Assembly: GCF_021535045.1 (NCBI RefSeq)
Contig: NZ_CP091056.1
Location: 1,736,001-1,800,000, forward strand
DNA length: 64,000 nt
Direction of reading: 5' to 3'
DNA from: Ornithinimicrobium sp. INDO-MA30-4
GTDB taxonomy: Bacteria > Actinomycetota > Actinomycetes > Actinomycetales > Dermatophilaceae
This document shows, one piece after another, positions 1 to 9,900 of this stretch. Under the pieces are notes generated by a model. It was not told the DNA's origin and did not search any database. It worked only from the letters and a program-made list of their open reading frames with translations. Made by a program: the position numbers and the translations under genes. Numbering within the stretch: position 1 is the stretch's first letter; the number at the start of each line of letters is the position of its first letter.

Positions 1-1395
1 GAATGTCGGCGCCGAGCCCGCCAACAAGTCCGTGCTCAACTCCCTGCGCGTCCCGGATCAAGGGAGACCCATAGCGCTGCAATTGCCACCACGAGAGCCC
101 GGCCAGCCCGAGGACGGCGACAACAACCACGCCAGCCGCCACCACGACGGCGCCCTGATAGATCAGAGCGCTGGCGGGTGGCCAGTTGGCGGACATGGGT
201 GACCGATACGGCCGTCAGCACAGCGACCACAGCCACACCGGTGAGCGCGCCCACGGCGATAACGATCACTGGGTCAACTGAGCCTGAGGAACTGACACGG
301 CGAGGACGAGGCCGGCTGCAACCACGCCGACACCGCCGCCCGTTACCGAGAGAGCCAGGGCTTCCAGCACGGACCAGCCAATCACCTGACGGCGAGCCGC
401 GCCCCGGGCCAAGAACAACCCAAACTGACTGGTCCTGGAGACCACCAACAACCTGGCCAGCTGCACCAGAGCAATCAGGCAGACCCCAAAGAGCAAGAGG
501 AGCGGCACCACTCCAAGAGCTCGGGCGATGGCAAGATTCTGGGCGGCCGCCGCGGCTGTCGGTGCCAAATCGCCGTCGACCTGAACTCCGCGCAGTTCCA
601 CGTCACTCGACTTCAGGGTTGAGCGCAAGGTTTGTGCCGCTGAGGCGATCGGAGCCAGATCATCAGGCTGCAGAGCATCCGCGTCTGGCTGAATCGTCCA
701 GCGCACAAAGGGTGGATCGCTGAAAGCGGCTATCTCCTCAGTGGCAACGATCAATGGCCCAACTTCTCCGTCAGCCTGACCGGCCCTTGCCAGCGGGTCG
801 TCAAACCAATAGGCAGCTGCCGGGTCTGTCGGTCGCCAGAGGGCCGAAATCTGCACGTCTTGCCCATCGACGGAAATCTCATCACCCTGGGTAAGGCCCC
901 AAACTGCAGCGGCTTCGACGTGCAGTGCGCCCTGTATCGGCATTGAGCCCACCGCTGGCCACGCGCCGTCGACAACATCCACGAGGCCAGCCTCCCTGGC
1001 ACCACCGTGTCGTCGGCGATCACCACGAGCCGCTCTTCGCGACCGTCCACTGGTCGCGGATCGCTGAGGAGCGAACGTTGGACGATGACTTCCGCAGGCG
1101 CAAACGCTTGCTCAAACAACTGCCTCGCAGCAGCGTCCTGGGCCGGCGCGTCCTGCTGCTGACGGGTCAGCACCTGCAACCCGGCTTCTGTTGGGCTCTA
1201 AACCTCAACAATGGCTTGGCGAGCGGACACCGTCGCCGCCGCCAGCGAATACCCGACGGTTCCTGTGATGATCGCCGTGGTGACTGCGATCAGCACAAAC
1301 ACACTGAGTAGCAGGCCTCCACCCGATCGGGCGCGACGGAGGCTGGGGCGCACGCTTGAGAGCGCGCCGCCTCCGTGGCCTTCGTCAGACGACAA
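1..1395 (-). CDS. FtsX-like ABC transporter permease, 3' end outside window, disrupted
   Basis: This is a membrane permease of the FtsX/MacB kind, which couples an ABC ATPase to an extracytoplasmic domain. The N-terminus (TTG start at 1395, preceded by a GGGGAG ribosome site) carries a first membrane segment around LLLSVFVLIAVTTAIITG. A long extracytoplasmic region follows, and then membrane segments near 500-270 (VVPLLLLFGVCLIALVQLA) and near 240-100. The reading frame has an in-frame TAG at 1198-1200 and frame changes near 1000 and 270, and the gene runs off the left edge. No ATPase partner is visible. The family assignment rests on topology and the ALVQLARLLVVSRTSQFGLF pattern typical of FtsX repeats. 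The substrate is unknown. Confidence 0.6.
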
Positions 1396-1459
1396 GACTC
1401 CCCTGATCTCGTTGAGTGCTATTTAGACCCTAGGCGCGAGGGCAGACACTCTCAACAGA

Positions 1460-3559
1460 TCAGCAGCGGGTCGTGCCTGCTGAGTGGCTCATCCCGCCGC
1501 CAAGAACCGTGCTCAGGTTTGTGTCGAGCACGGACGTCGCGATGCGGACTGGCGCCGGCATACAGGTCGGCCTTGCTAGCAAAACTGGAGCGTTTTGATA
1601 GTCCGCGAGTTGCGTTCCAGCGACTGCATCGATGGACGCGCCGCCATCCACGATCAACGCACTTCCAGCGCCCCCGTCCAGGTTGCCCGAGCCAGCATGG
1701 CTGATGTTTCGAACCGATCATCGCCGCCAATTCGCGAGTTAGCCGTGCCTGGCATGGCCAAGCGAACCTGGTCTCGGTAGGCATCGGTGATGTGCGTTGA
1801 TCCGCCCAAACACGATTCGCTCGGGCGAAAGCCGAGCGATCTCCGTTGTCGTCTCGACGTCGAGGTCAGTGGCCCCGTTCACGAGTAGCACTGCATCGTT
1901 GTTGGCTGCAGCAGCCGCTCCACCGGCAAGGGCATCGGCGGGTTCTTGTCCCGATGCCAAATACAGAGTGCTGACCTGATCGAACTCACCAGTCAGAGCC
2001 CGAGCAGTCTCATACCGGGTTTCGCCTGAGATGCGACTCACGTCGTAGCCCTGATCCCCGAGCCAACGCTGCACACCTGGGCTGACCGCCGACGTGCCGC
2101 CCACGACGACGACCCGCTGCGGATCCAGTTCCGCTAGCCTCCGCTGCACGCTAGAGGGGATACCAGTTGGCTTCACTAACAACACGGCATCGTCGTTAAC
2201 CGCGGCTAGGGGCCCCAGCGCGAGCACATCCGGGATTGAATTCCCACTGGCAACATAGACCGTCTCCGCACCGAAGGGGTGTGAAGCTTCAGCAAGGTCC
2301 CCAGCCGTCTCATACCGACTCTCGCCTGCGTACTTCTGCACAGCGATCAGGTTGCGGGTCTGATAAGACTCCACCCGATCGGTGAATTCCCCAGTCTGTT
2401 GGCGAAGTAATTGCCAGGGCATGAGGTGCTATTGACATCGCGGTGCCGGTGAACAATTGGCAGCGTGCGAGTCCAGCCTTCAAAGTGTTTTCGTAACGGA
2501 AGGTGTCTTGGGCCGCGAGGTCGTTGACGTCCAATCGCCAAGCGGTCACGGCTGCCATCGCTTCAAAGCCCGAACTGGGCACCTGGCTGACGCTGTAGTC
2601 ACCCAGGATCGAGATACCTGCTGTCGCATAGTTCATCCCATTGGCGTGGGCGGTTCGCAAGCCCTCGTTGGCGCCACCGCGGCGCCCCTCCCAGGCACGC
2701 CCGTGCTTGTCGACCAGCAGGTTGTAGCCGACATCACCCCAGCCACGACTCTGTGCATGGAAGTCGTAGATTCCGCGCAAGATGGCTGGGACCTGCCCTG
2801 AGGTGTAGGAGTTTGAGCCAGCCGTGTGGTGGATCGTCACGCCCAGGCCCGACTCGGTGTAGTTCGGACTGAATTCACGAATGGACTCATCTGCGCCCCA
2901 GTCTTGGCGAGTGCCGATGACGGGGCCATTGACACCGTAGGCCTGGGTGACGGCCTCAGGCGTGATGGCCTCCGTGCTCTGCGCTGATTTGCCATCAACG
3001 CGCGGAACGTCGGTCAGGTCCTCAGGCCGACTGGCGACTTCCCAGACATCCAGCACAACCGGGACGTTGGGACCAACAACATCAAACTCAACCTCATCGA
3101 CCCCGATCATGATGGCGCCCTCGGTTCCGGTGGTGACTTCCACGGCCCCAGGCAACTCAGGCTCATCACCGCCAGTGGCAACTGGCGCGGTGCTTGCTTC
3201 CCTTCTTGCCAGGGCGACCACGCATCCCCGGTGCGGCTACGCACCAGGACGTGGCCGGCTTCGGCACCGGGCCAGGTGACTCCGACGATCGCGACTTCAG
3301 TGTCAATCGCGGCACCGCCCTGCAGGTGGGCGCCTTCAGACTCGGTATGTTCGTGCGTCGTCGCAGAGTCGCCGCCGTCAATGACGCTGGCTGGCTCGCT
3401 GATTTCGGTCAACGTGACAGATTGGCGACGGTCTTGCTCATCCGTAACGAGGTCGTCTTGGACTGGCCGCTGTGCGATGTCCATCGGTGTTGCCCAGGCC
3501 GAACCTGCGCCGAAAACGAGTGCCGTCACGAGGCTTGCGGCGGTAGCGATTCTGCGCAT
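1460..3559 (-). CDS. N-acetylmuramoyl-L-alanine amidase with cell-wall-binding repeats
   Basis: Predicted secreted peptidoglycan hydrolase that cleaves the MurNAc-L-Ala bond. A signal peptide starts at 3559 (MRRIATAASLVTALVFGAGS). The central amidase_2/PGRP domain shows the zinc-ligand motif GVTIHHTAGSN, the GYNLLVDKHGRAWEGR block and, in a shifted frame near 2400, RHRDVNSTSCPG, which supplies the second zinc-binding histidine and the cysteine. The C-terminal third has three repeats of the cell wall binding repeat 2 type (SRYETAGDLAEA, TRYETARALTG, DRFETSAMLAR, each followed by a VVVGG or VDGG strand). Frame changes near 3180, 2420, 1790 and 1655 must be repaired to read the whole protein. 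The ATG at 3559 is chosen over an upstream one because the signal peptide begins there. Confidence 0.85.
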
Positions 3560-3652
3560 GGGAGGGACTTCCTTAAAACGGGTGCACGATTTTCGGGGAA
3601 ACTCCCAGTGTGCGCTCCGTTTTTGGCCATTTCTAGGCTTTGCGCCGGTCAA

Positions 3653-4606
3653 CTACTTACGGGGTTTGAGATTTACTCCCGGTAATGCGGGGGCCGGTAT
3701 GCGCTCCATGCCTCCCCGAACTTGGCCAAAGCGTTGCGGCGCAACACCATTGGATTCCTTTTCCCATCGCGCCCTGGCTTGCTCGATCTCACTCTGGGAG
3801 CGCCCGACGAAGTTCCACCACATGAGTATTTCTTCGCCAAAGGGTGGTCCGCCCAATACCAAAATCCGAGCCTTCTCTGGCGTGTCAATGACCATGCTGT
3901 CGGCACCAGATGGCAAGAACGCAAGCTCACCGGCCTGCACAACTTGCCCGTTGACAGTCACCGAGCCGGTGTCGACCAGCACTCCGTGCTCAAACGCCGC
4001 GTCGCTCGTGAGGTGCAACGAGGCTCCTGCGTCAAGGTCAATCTGAGCTCCCAGCAAGGGCGTCTGGGTGGGCACCGGAGAAGACTGAGTATGCGTGGCT
4101 GCGTCCTCGTCGAGCCACGACAACTCCCCCAGGAACACAGTGACCTGGCCACCGGCGACCGGAACAGGACTGGCGGCATACCGGGCGAAGTCGGGGTTCA
4201 TCTGCGCTCGGCCTTTGGGCAGAGCCACCCACAACTGCACGCCATGCAACACGGTGGTCTCGGGAGTCGAGACTTCTGAGTGGCTAATCCCAAAGCCAGC
4301 CGTCATCAGGTTGAGTTCACCAGGGCGCACCACCGCATGGCTGCCGATCGAGTCGCGGTGCTCAATTGCACCAGCAAAGAGCCACGAAACCGTCTGCAGA
4401 CCAATGTGTGGATGTGGCGCCACGACCATCCCGGGCCGGTCCTGGGTCACGTCGTCGGGGCCGTAGTGATCGACGAAGCACCAAGCCCCAATCAACGAGC
4501 GGCCGCGTGAGGGCAATGTCCGGCGCACTTTCATCGCGCGCGGGCCGCCAAGGGGCACCTCACGTGGTGCGAAAACTTCGATCTCTTTTGCCGGATTGGC
4601 GCTCAT
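3653..4606 (-). CDS. Pirin family protein
   Basis: Intact bicupin protein of the pirin family, about 317 residues from the ATG at 4606. The N-terminal cupin contains the metal-binding signature HPHIGLQTVSWLF followed by HRDSIG and GISHSE, which matches the three histidines and one glutamate of pirins. Several bacterial pirins act as quercetinases or redox-sensitive regulators, so the substrate here is open. An in-frame ATG at 4723 would add 39 residues, but these have no pirin similarity and overlap the upstream gene. The 4606 start has a GAAGG site just in front. The gene lies directly downstream of a hypothetical gene on the same strand. Confidence 0.88.
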   Translation of the reverse strand: MSANPAKEIEVFAPREVPLGGPRAMKVRRTLPSRGRSLIGAWCFVDHYGPDDVTQDRPGMVVAPHPHIGLQTVSWLFAGAIEHRDSIGSHAVVRPGELNLMTAGFGISHSEVSTPETTVLHGVQLWVALPKGRAQMNPDFARYAASPVPVAGGQVTVFLGELSWLDEDAATHTQSSPVPTQTPLLGAQIDLDAGASLHLTSDAAFEHGVLVDTGSVTVNGQVVQAGELAFLPSGADSMVIDTPEKARILVLGGPPFGEEILMWWNFVGRSQSEIEQARARWEKESNGVAPQRFGQVRGGMERIPAPALPGVNLKPRK

Positions 4607-4719
4607 ACCTTCACGATAGGCCCGCGTCCGCTGCTCAGCCTGAGTGGGTATGCACGAAAGCCTGATCCCGATGGAACAACTCGCTTTGCCCCTCAGAGAA
4701 CGGCCATTCGCCCAGCCAG

Positions 4720-5162
4720 TCATAGGCCGCTGACCTGCGTCAGATAGTCAGCGATCGCCCGATGGTCAGGGTGTGGATAGACCGCGCACTCGGTCGTGTC
4801 GCCCGCATACCAATACGACCCCAGACCTCCTGCGGCCCGTCGATGTTGGGTAGGCCAAACAATTCGGGTTCCTGCAGGACGAGGTCAAGGGCCCACTGAG
4901 TCTCATCGCTCGTGAGGTCGCCGTCGCCCGCATTAAAGGCCACCAGTGCTCCACGACCTGGCTCATCGAGCCATACCTGAGCAGTGGGGTCGTGGACCAA
5001 CTCCCCGCCGTCGTCTCGTTCGGTGATCGGATCGTGCCTACTGAGGTCAACCGTGATGGCCTCGGCGAAGTCACCAGGGATGGACGGATCTTCTAGCGAC
5101 ATCTGGGTAAAGAAATCAGTCCAGGCCTCGAGGCGAGTTTCCGCACAGGCCTCGCTCCACAT
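4720..5162 (-). CDS. Hypothetical cytosolic protein (one frameshift)
   Basis: I do not recognise this protein. It is acidic, has no signal peptide or membrane segment, and reads about 147 residues after repair of one frameshift near 4810. There CGTATTGG should probably read CGGTATTGG, which restores RYWYAGDTTECAVYPHP and a natural stop at 4720. Its stop overlaps the possible upstream start of the pirin gene, which suggests co-transcription. The true start could lie further upstream, because coding-like sequence continues to about 5215 in a neighbouring frame. Predicted only from frame continuity and codon use. Confidence 0.5.
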
Positions 5163-5209
5163 CCCCCGACGTCAGCACAGGCACCTGATTCTTCGCCCCG
5201 GGTCAGCAC

Positions 5210-5485
5210 GATCATGACGGAGTATGCGGTGGGCGGGCCAGCCTTCAGAGTCAGCAAGCGAAAGCGCTAGAGCCACTCATAGCGCTGGGTCGCAACTCCC
5301 TGCTAGTGTATTTCGGCTCGCATGTGCTCAATTCCTTACTGCGCCGCTCCGGTCTTTTTGACGCCTTCGTGACGCTGTTCCCTTCCGGCGCCGTGGCCAC
5401 CTGGGGTATGCCTGCGCTCGCTGTCCTTGCCTGGGCAGCCCTCGCCTTTGCGCTGAACCGGAAAGAGATCTACGTCCGCGCCTAG
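5210..5485 (+). pseudogene. 3' remnant of a multi-spanning membrane acyltransferase-like protein
   Basis: The last 75 or so codons of a membrane protein end at 5485. The segment PLIALGRNSLLVYFGSHVL resembles the penultimate helix of DUF5009 / heparan-alpha-glucosaminide N-acetyltransferase-like proteins, and it is followed by a second hydrophobic helix (WGMPALAVLAWAALAFAL) and a short basic tail. A frame change lies near 5265 between KRKR and LEPLIAL. No 5' part is present, because the sequence to the left belongs to the oppositely oriented hypothetical gene. It is therefore a truncated remnant at a breakpoint near 5170-5215. The family call is tentative. Confidence 0.4.
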
Positions 5486-5611
5486 TCTGGGAAATGCCAG
5501 GGAACCGCGTGGCTCTAGCCCGCGTCCACCTGGTGTGCGATTCTCGCCAGAGAGAAACGCGAGTTTCGGACCGTCGTGACGGTCCCCATTCACGAGATCG
5601 GCAGGGAGAAC

Positions 5612-7347
5612 GTGAGCAGAGCAGAGCAGTTTATGAATGCTGCGAGACAGGTCGCTGGTGGCGCCGACGCGCGCCAGATGGCCAGCTCGATGGCACAGCA
5701 GGGCGGGCAAGCGGCGCAGCAGGCAGCTGGCGGCGCGGCCAACCGAGGCAGTGGCGGGGGTGAGGACAATCGGCGCCGCAATGAGAACCGCGGTGAGGAC
5801 GAGTTCGACCTTGATGCTCGAGACTTTCCCTCGGCGCGCGATCAAGCGGCTTCGCCCGGCACTAGGATTCAGGCGACCAGTTGCTCCATTGGGGATTCGG
5901 CTGAGCACCTGAGCCGAAGCAACTATGAGCAGGGGCCCAACGGGCCGGTGCACGTCATCACCCCCATGGTGATGCCCAAGGGCACCCGAGTTCGCGCGCT
6001 ATTTCCCGCCGTCATCTTGGTGATCGTTGGCATTGTGGGCAGCATCGTCCTCCTCCCGTTTGACCTATCGTTCGCGGTCTTCGGACCGCACTATGTGGCG
6101 CTGGTGATCGTTGCTGCTCTCTTTATGTGGTGGCGTGCTGGCATGGTGATGGTCCCCGAGGGCTGCGTTGCCTTAATTTCTCGCTTTGAAAGGTCGAAGC
6201 CGAGGTCGGGCCCGGGCTGGTCACGCTGATCAACCCGTGGAAGCGCGTCTCCTACATCATTAACGTGACCCGCGAATACCCCTTTAACGCACCGATCCGT
6301 CAGGCCCCGACCAAGTCGGGCGTCCAGGCCTCGGTTGACCTGTTCTTGCAGTTCCGGATCATCAACGCCCGCGAGTTCGTCTTCGTGTTGGGTGCTGTTC
6401 AGGGCTTCCAGGACAAGCTAAACAACGCGATTTCGGAGACCACTCGCTCGCTGATTTATGAGCAAGAGGCCGCTGGCATTTATGACCTCGTGGGTGAGAG
6501 CACCCAGGGACTGCTTGAGCAGTTGAACGCGCAGTTTGCCCCGGCAGTGCAGTTGACCACGGCCAACATCACGCACGCTGAGCCTGCCAACCAGGGCTAC
6601 CGGATGGACCTCGCGGCGCCGGAGATGATCCGAGTCGCTAAAGAGGCCTACACATACGAATACGAACTGCAGTTGCGCAAAGAGCAAAACGACGGTGACC
6701 TTAACAAGGACCTCGCGTCGTTGAATGAGACGTTGTCCTCGATCCAGGCCGACATCGCGCGCTACCAAGCGCAGATGGACACGGCCCTGGAGCGCGAGAC
6801 AAACCGCGCCGATGCTTTGGCCACTCAGCGCTTCGTTGAGGCTGAGTCCACGGCTAACGCCAACGCAGCAACCCTGGAAGCCCAGGCACTCGACATCCGC
6901 GCCATGAGCGCCGCCTTGGCGCCGGAGATCCTCGACTACCGCTACCAGCAGGACATGCTGACCCAGTTGGAGTCGTTGGCCGAATCGCTGCCGCAGATCG
7001 TCCGGGTGGGCGACGACACCAATGGTGTCGACTTCTTGCAGGTTGCCCGTCAGTTGATTGGCGACGCAGACGCCCCGCTCTTCTCCGATGCCGACATGGC
7101 CGACATTCAGTCGCGCAAGGACGCCATCAAGGACCGGGTGGCTAGCCGCAAGGACGCTATTGATCGACTCCTAGAAGCTCCGCAAGAGACACAGGTGGAG
7201 ATTGTTCCCGAGTCTGAGGACTCCTCCCACATCCCCGGCGAAGACCGGATGGAAGAGATTCGCAGGTCGGTCGCCGAGCCCGGTGACCCCGGCGAAGTAG
7301 CCACCCAGACCAGCCCTAAGCACCGTGAGGATGAGCAGAATGTCTGA
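5612..7347 (+). CDS. SPFH/band 7 membrane protein, first of a pair of adjacent SPFH genes
   Basis: Large SPFH (stomatin/prohibitin/flotillin) family protein. After a Gln/Gly/Ala-rich N-terminal stretch (about residues 20-55) come two close membrane segments (residues roughly 135-190). The band 7 domain then starts at VPEGCVALISRFE. It is followed by a long coiled-coil, charged region and an acidic tail. One frameshift near 6195 (GAAAGG should be GAAAAGG) joins the two halves, giving RFEKVEAEVGPGLVT. The GTG at 5612 is preferred because GGGAG sits just upstream; a GTG at 5576 is possible. Its stop overlaps the start of the next SPFH gene, so the two are almost certainly one operon. Such proteins build membrane microdomain scaffolds or protease-associated rings. 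No protease or NfeD partner is adjacent. Confidence 0.8.
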
Positions 7348-8619
7348 GCAATCCTTTAGCCCAGCCCAAGCCGCCCACGGCCACGGCATGTCCTCCATCA
7401 AGGAAGCCCTCGCTGGTTGGGGCGACGTTGCAGCGCTGCTGCGCGGCGGCGAAGGTGGCTCACTCGTCCCCGTCGTCATCCCCAAGGACTCACGGGGCCT
7501 ACGCTGGCTGACCTTTGTCTGGATCGCGGTCTGGGGTCTGATCAGCGCGATCTTCTTGTTCAGCTCAGACCACGGCGGCCTGGGCGTCACCGCAATCATC
7601 GTGTCGATCCTGCTTCTAGCCCTCGCTGGCCTGTGGTGGTGGCGCTCCTCGATCGTCGAGATCGAGGAAGGCACCATCGGCGTGCTGACCAAGTTTGGCG
7701 CCATCAGCGGCCGTGGCCTGACTCCGGGACGCCACTACCTGTGGCACCCCTGGGCTCAGGTTGCCTACGTCGTCGACGTCACCACCGAAATCCCCTACTC
7801 GGCACCAGTGCTCTCCAGCCCCACGGCCGAGAACGTGCCGTTGAAGTCGATCGAGTTCTTCCTGCGATTCCGCATCATTGACGCGATCCGCTTCGTGCAG
7901 ACCATCGGTGCCGGCAACTTTGACCTGGTGCTGTCCAACGCGGTGCAGGACGCGATCCGCCAGCGTAGCCGCCAGGTTCGCACCGAGCAGGCCTATGACC
8001 TTCGCGGCTCGGACGTCAAGGACATGCAGGACATCTTGAACCGGCAACTGACTCGGTATGGCGTGCAGATCATGGGCTCGAACATCCCGGATGTGCAGCT
8101 GCCCGACCAGTACCGCAACCACCTCTCCACCCGCGAGCGCGTGGCCAAGGAACTGTCGGCGTACGAACAGGAATGGGAACTTATCCGCAAGCGTCGCATC
8201 GACAACTTGCTGATCGAGATCGAGCGCTCAAGAAGGTCCGCGACGCTCGCATCATTGAGGTTAAGGCCGCCTTGAATAAGGCCCGCAAGGACGTCGCGCA
8301 GATGCTTGAAGAGCGCGAGACCGAGGCTCAAAAGGTCAAGTACCAGATTGAGACTCGGGCCCGCACGAACCTGGTCACCGCCCAGGGTGAAGCCAAAGCT
8401 CAGGAAGAGTTGGCCACCGCATACCGCGACAACCGCGCAGTGCTCGGGTATGAATTGGCTCGCCGCCGACTGCAGGTCGGCACCGCGCTGGCTGAGTCAG
8501 CACCTCGTCCGGTTATCGTCCACACCGACGGTGGCTCGAGTGACAACTCGGCGCTGTCGACGTTGCTGATGGCTCAGTTGCTGCCGCAGATCAGCAAGGC
8601 CAACAAGAACAACGGCTAG
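7340..8619 (+). CDS. SPFH/band 7 membrane protein, second of a pair of adjacent SPFH genes
   Basis: Second SPFH protein, paralogous in layout to the gene just upstream. It has an N-terminal cytosolic stretch, two membrane segments (RWLTFVWIAVWGLISAIFLF and ALAGLWWW nearby), and then the band 7 domain beginning EEGTIGVLTKFGAISGRGLT. A long helical region rich in Arg, Glu and Ala ends the protein. A frameshift near 8230 (GAGCGCTCAAG lacks one base) separates the domain from its coiled coil, where translation resumes KKVRDARIIEVKAALNKARK. The ATG at 7340 has GAGGA about eight bases upstream and overlaps the stop of the first gene. A strong hairpin terminator follows, closing a two-gene operon. 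The role is probably membrane scaffolding; its cargo cannot be told. Confidence 0.8.
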
Positions 8620-8644
8620 TTCGACGCGCCGGCGTAGGCGCTAA

Positions 8645-8678
8645 AAGGTGGCGGTCTCCGTTTGGGGGCCGCCACCTT
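8645..8678 (+). terminator. Hairpin terminator after the SPFH pair
   Basis: A ten-base-pair stem, AAGGTGGCGG pairing with CCGCCACCTT, encloses a short loop 25 bases after the second SPFH stop codon. The run of T residues is short. It may also serve the convergent sortase gene. Confidence 0.7.
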
Positions 8679-8726
8679 CGTGTTCGCGTCAGGGCAAGGC
8701 GAAGGCCGATATTGCTCCGATGATGC

Positions 8727-9453
8727 TCAGCTGCCGCTGACCTGCTCAGCGACGACCATGGTGTTGTTGACATAGCTGTTGAGGTCTGGCTGCCAAGCCC
8801 TGAGCAGTTGATCATCACCAGTTGGTGCTCACCGGTCTGATCGAAGGTGTCGGTGTCGGAGGCGAGCGCGTCCTTGTCGATTTCGTTGATCTCGGTGACT
8901 TGGTAGTCGATGACCGCCGCGCCGTCACTCACCGTGATCACATCACCAGTGCTGACCGAGAGCAGTTCGCCAAAGAAGCCGGGCCCACCGGGGTCGTCAC
9001 ATGCCCGGCGAGCACAGTGTTGCCAAAGGGGTCGCCGGCATACGCGGTGCCGTCCCACCAGCCGATATCGTCTGCATTTTCGGGGACCACTAGCTCGCCG
9101 CCAATAGTCATGGCTGGGTGGACAGACGCTGTCTGCTCGCTCGGCAGAGTCACGTCAGTTGGCACGAAGCGGGTCGTGGCACTTGCCGCCTCAGTGCCCT
9201 GCTGGGCTGCGGGTAGGTCGCTGGCATCCGAGACTGGCTCCTGCGAGGACACGGTGATGCTGCCTTGGACCTTGGCCAGGCCGGACGCCTCCGCTGCACT
9301 TGGCGTGCCGGTCATGACCTGCCCGCCAATCCAACCTGTGCCGATAGTGCCAACGGTGGCCAACCCCACGATCAGGGCGGCCGGGGTGCGGCGCGCGACC
9401 GAGCGTGCGCGGTGGCTACCGCGCACGGTTCGGTGAGCTGGCGCCCGACTCAA
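8727..9453 (-). CDS. Class E/F-type sortase (two frameshifts)
   Basis: Membrane-anchored transpeptidase of the sortase superfamily. A basic N-terminus and one membrane segment (ALIVGLATVGTIGTGWIGG) precede a linker. The catalytic domain then starts near ELVVPENADDIGWW. The histidine lies in NTVLAGHVTTPVGP, the cysteine in HQLVMINCSG, and the C-terminal strand in a shifted frame reads SYVNNTMVVAEQVSG. Frame changes lie near 8990 and 8808. The start is a TTG at 9453, and the upstream DUF4397 gene overlaps or abuts it. Sortases of this kind attach or process surface proteins, so the neighbouring DUF4397 protein is a candidate partner. No pilin cluster is present. Confidence 0.78.
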
Positions 9454-9900
9454 CGCAAGACAGAGCTAAGAAGCTATTCGCTGGGTGCAGGACACCAAAG
9501 AAACCGCCGGTGCCAGTGTTCACGACAGTTGGTGCCTCGGAGCCAGATTCGTCGACTTCGATGACATGGACGGCCACATTCATCGTTTGAGCCTCTGGGT
9601 CACCAACCGCGAAGACCCGGTTGAGGGTACCGCCAGTGACCTGGAAGTCCAGTGGGCCCAAGATCACCGGCGCACTTTCACCCGTAGGGACAATTTGGAC
9701 CTCATAGGTGTCGACCGGGACGACCAGATTCAGCGATTCCCCATTCGCAATGTTGGCAAAAGCACGTCTCCGTTAACTAGCACGTCGGCTGGCGGAACGG
9801 CTGCCGTATGGGCCACCGTCAACGACGCCTTGTCAGCCTGAACTGCAGATAGGTCGTTGTCGAACGTGGTCACGATGGGGTCGCCAGGCGCGTGTGTGGT
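9416..9900 (-). pseudogene. DUF4397 domain protein, 5'-truncated
   Basis: The repeat unit KASLTVAHTAAVPPADVLVN followed by VVPVDTYEVQIVPTG and GPLDFQVTGGTLNRVFAVGD is the DUF4397 pattern found in secreted actinobacterial proteins. A signal peptide and the usual first repeat are missing. The coding similarity stops near 9900, where a rightward gene begins. One frame change lies near 9740 (after LPTL). The 3' end is uncertain: the open frame runs to 9416 through the sortase start, but adding one C near 9484 would end it at 9474. In other actinobacteria DUF4397 proteins often sit beside class F sortases, which supports the assignment. Confidence 0.6.
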
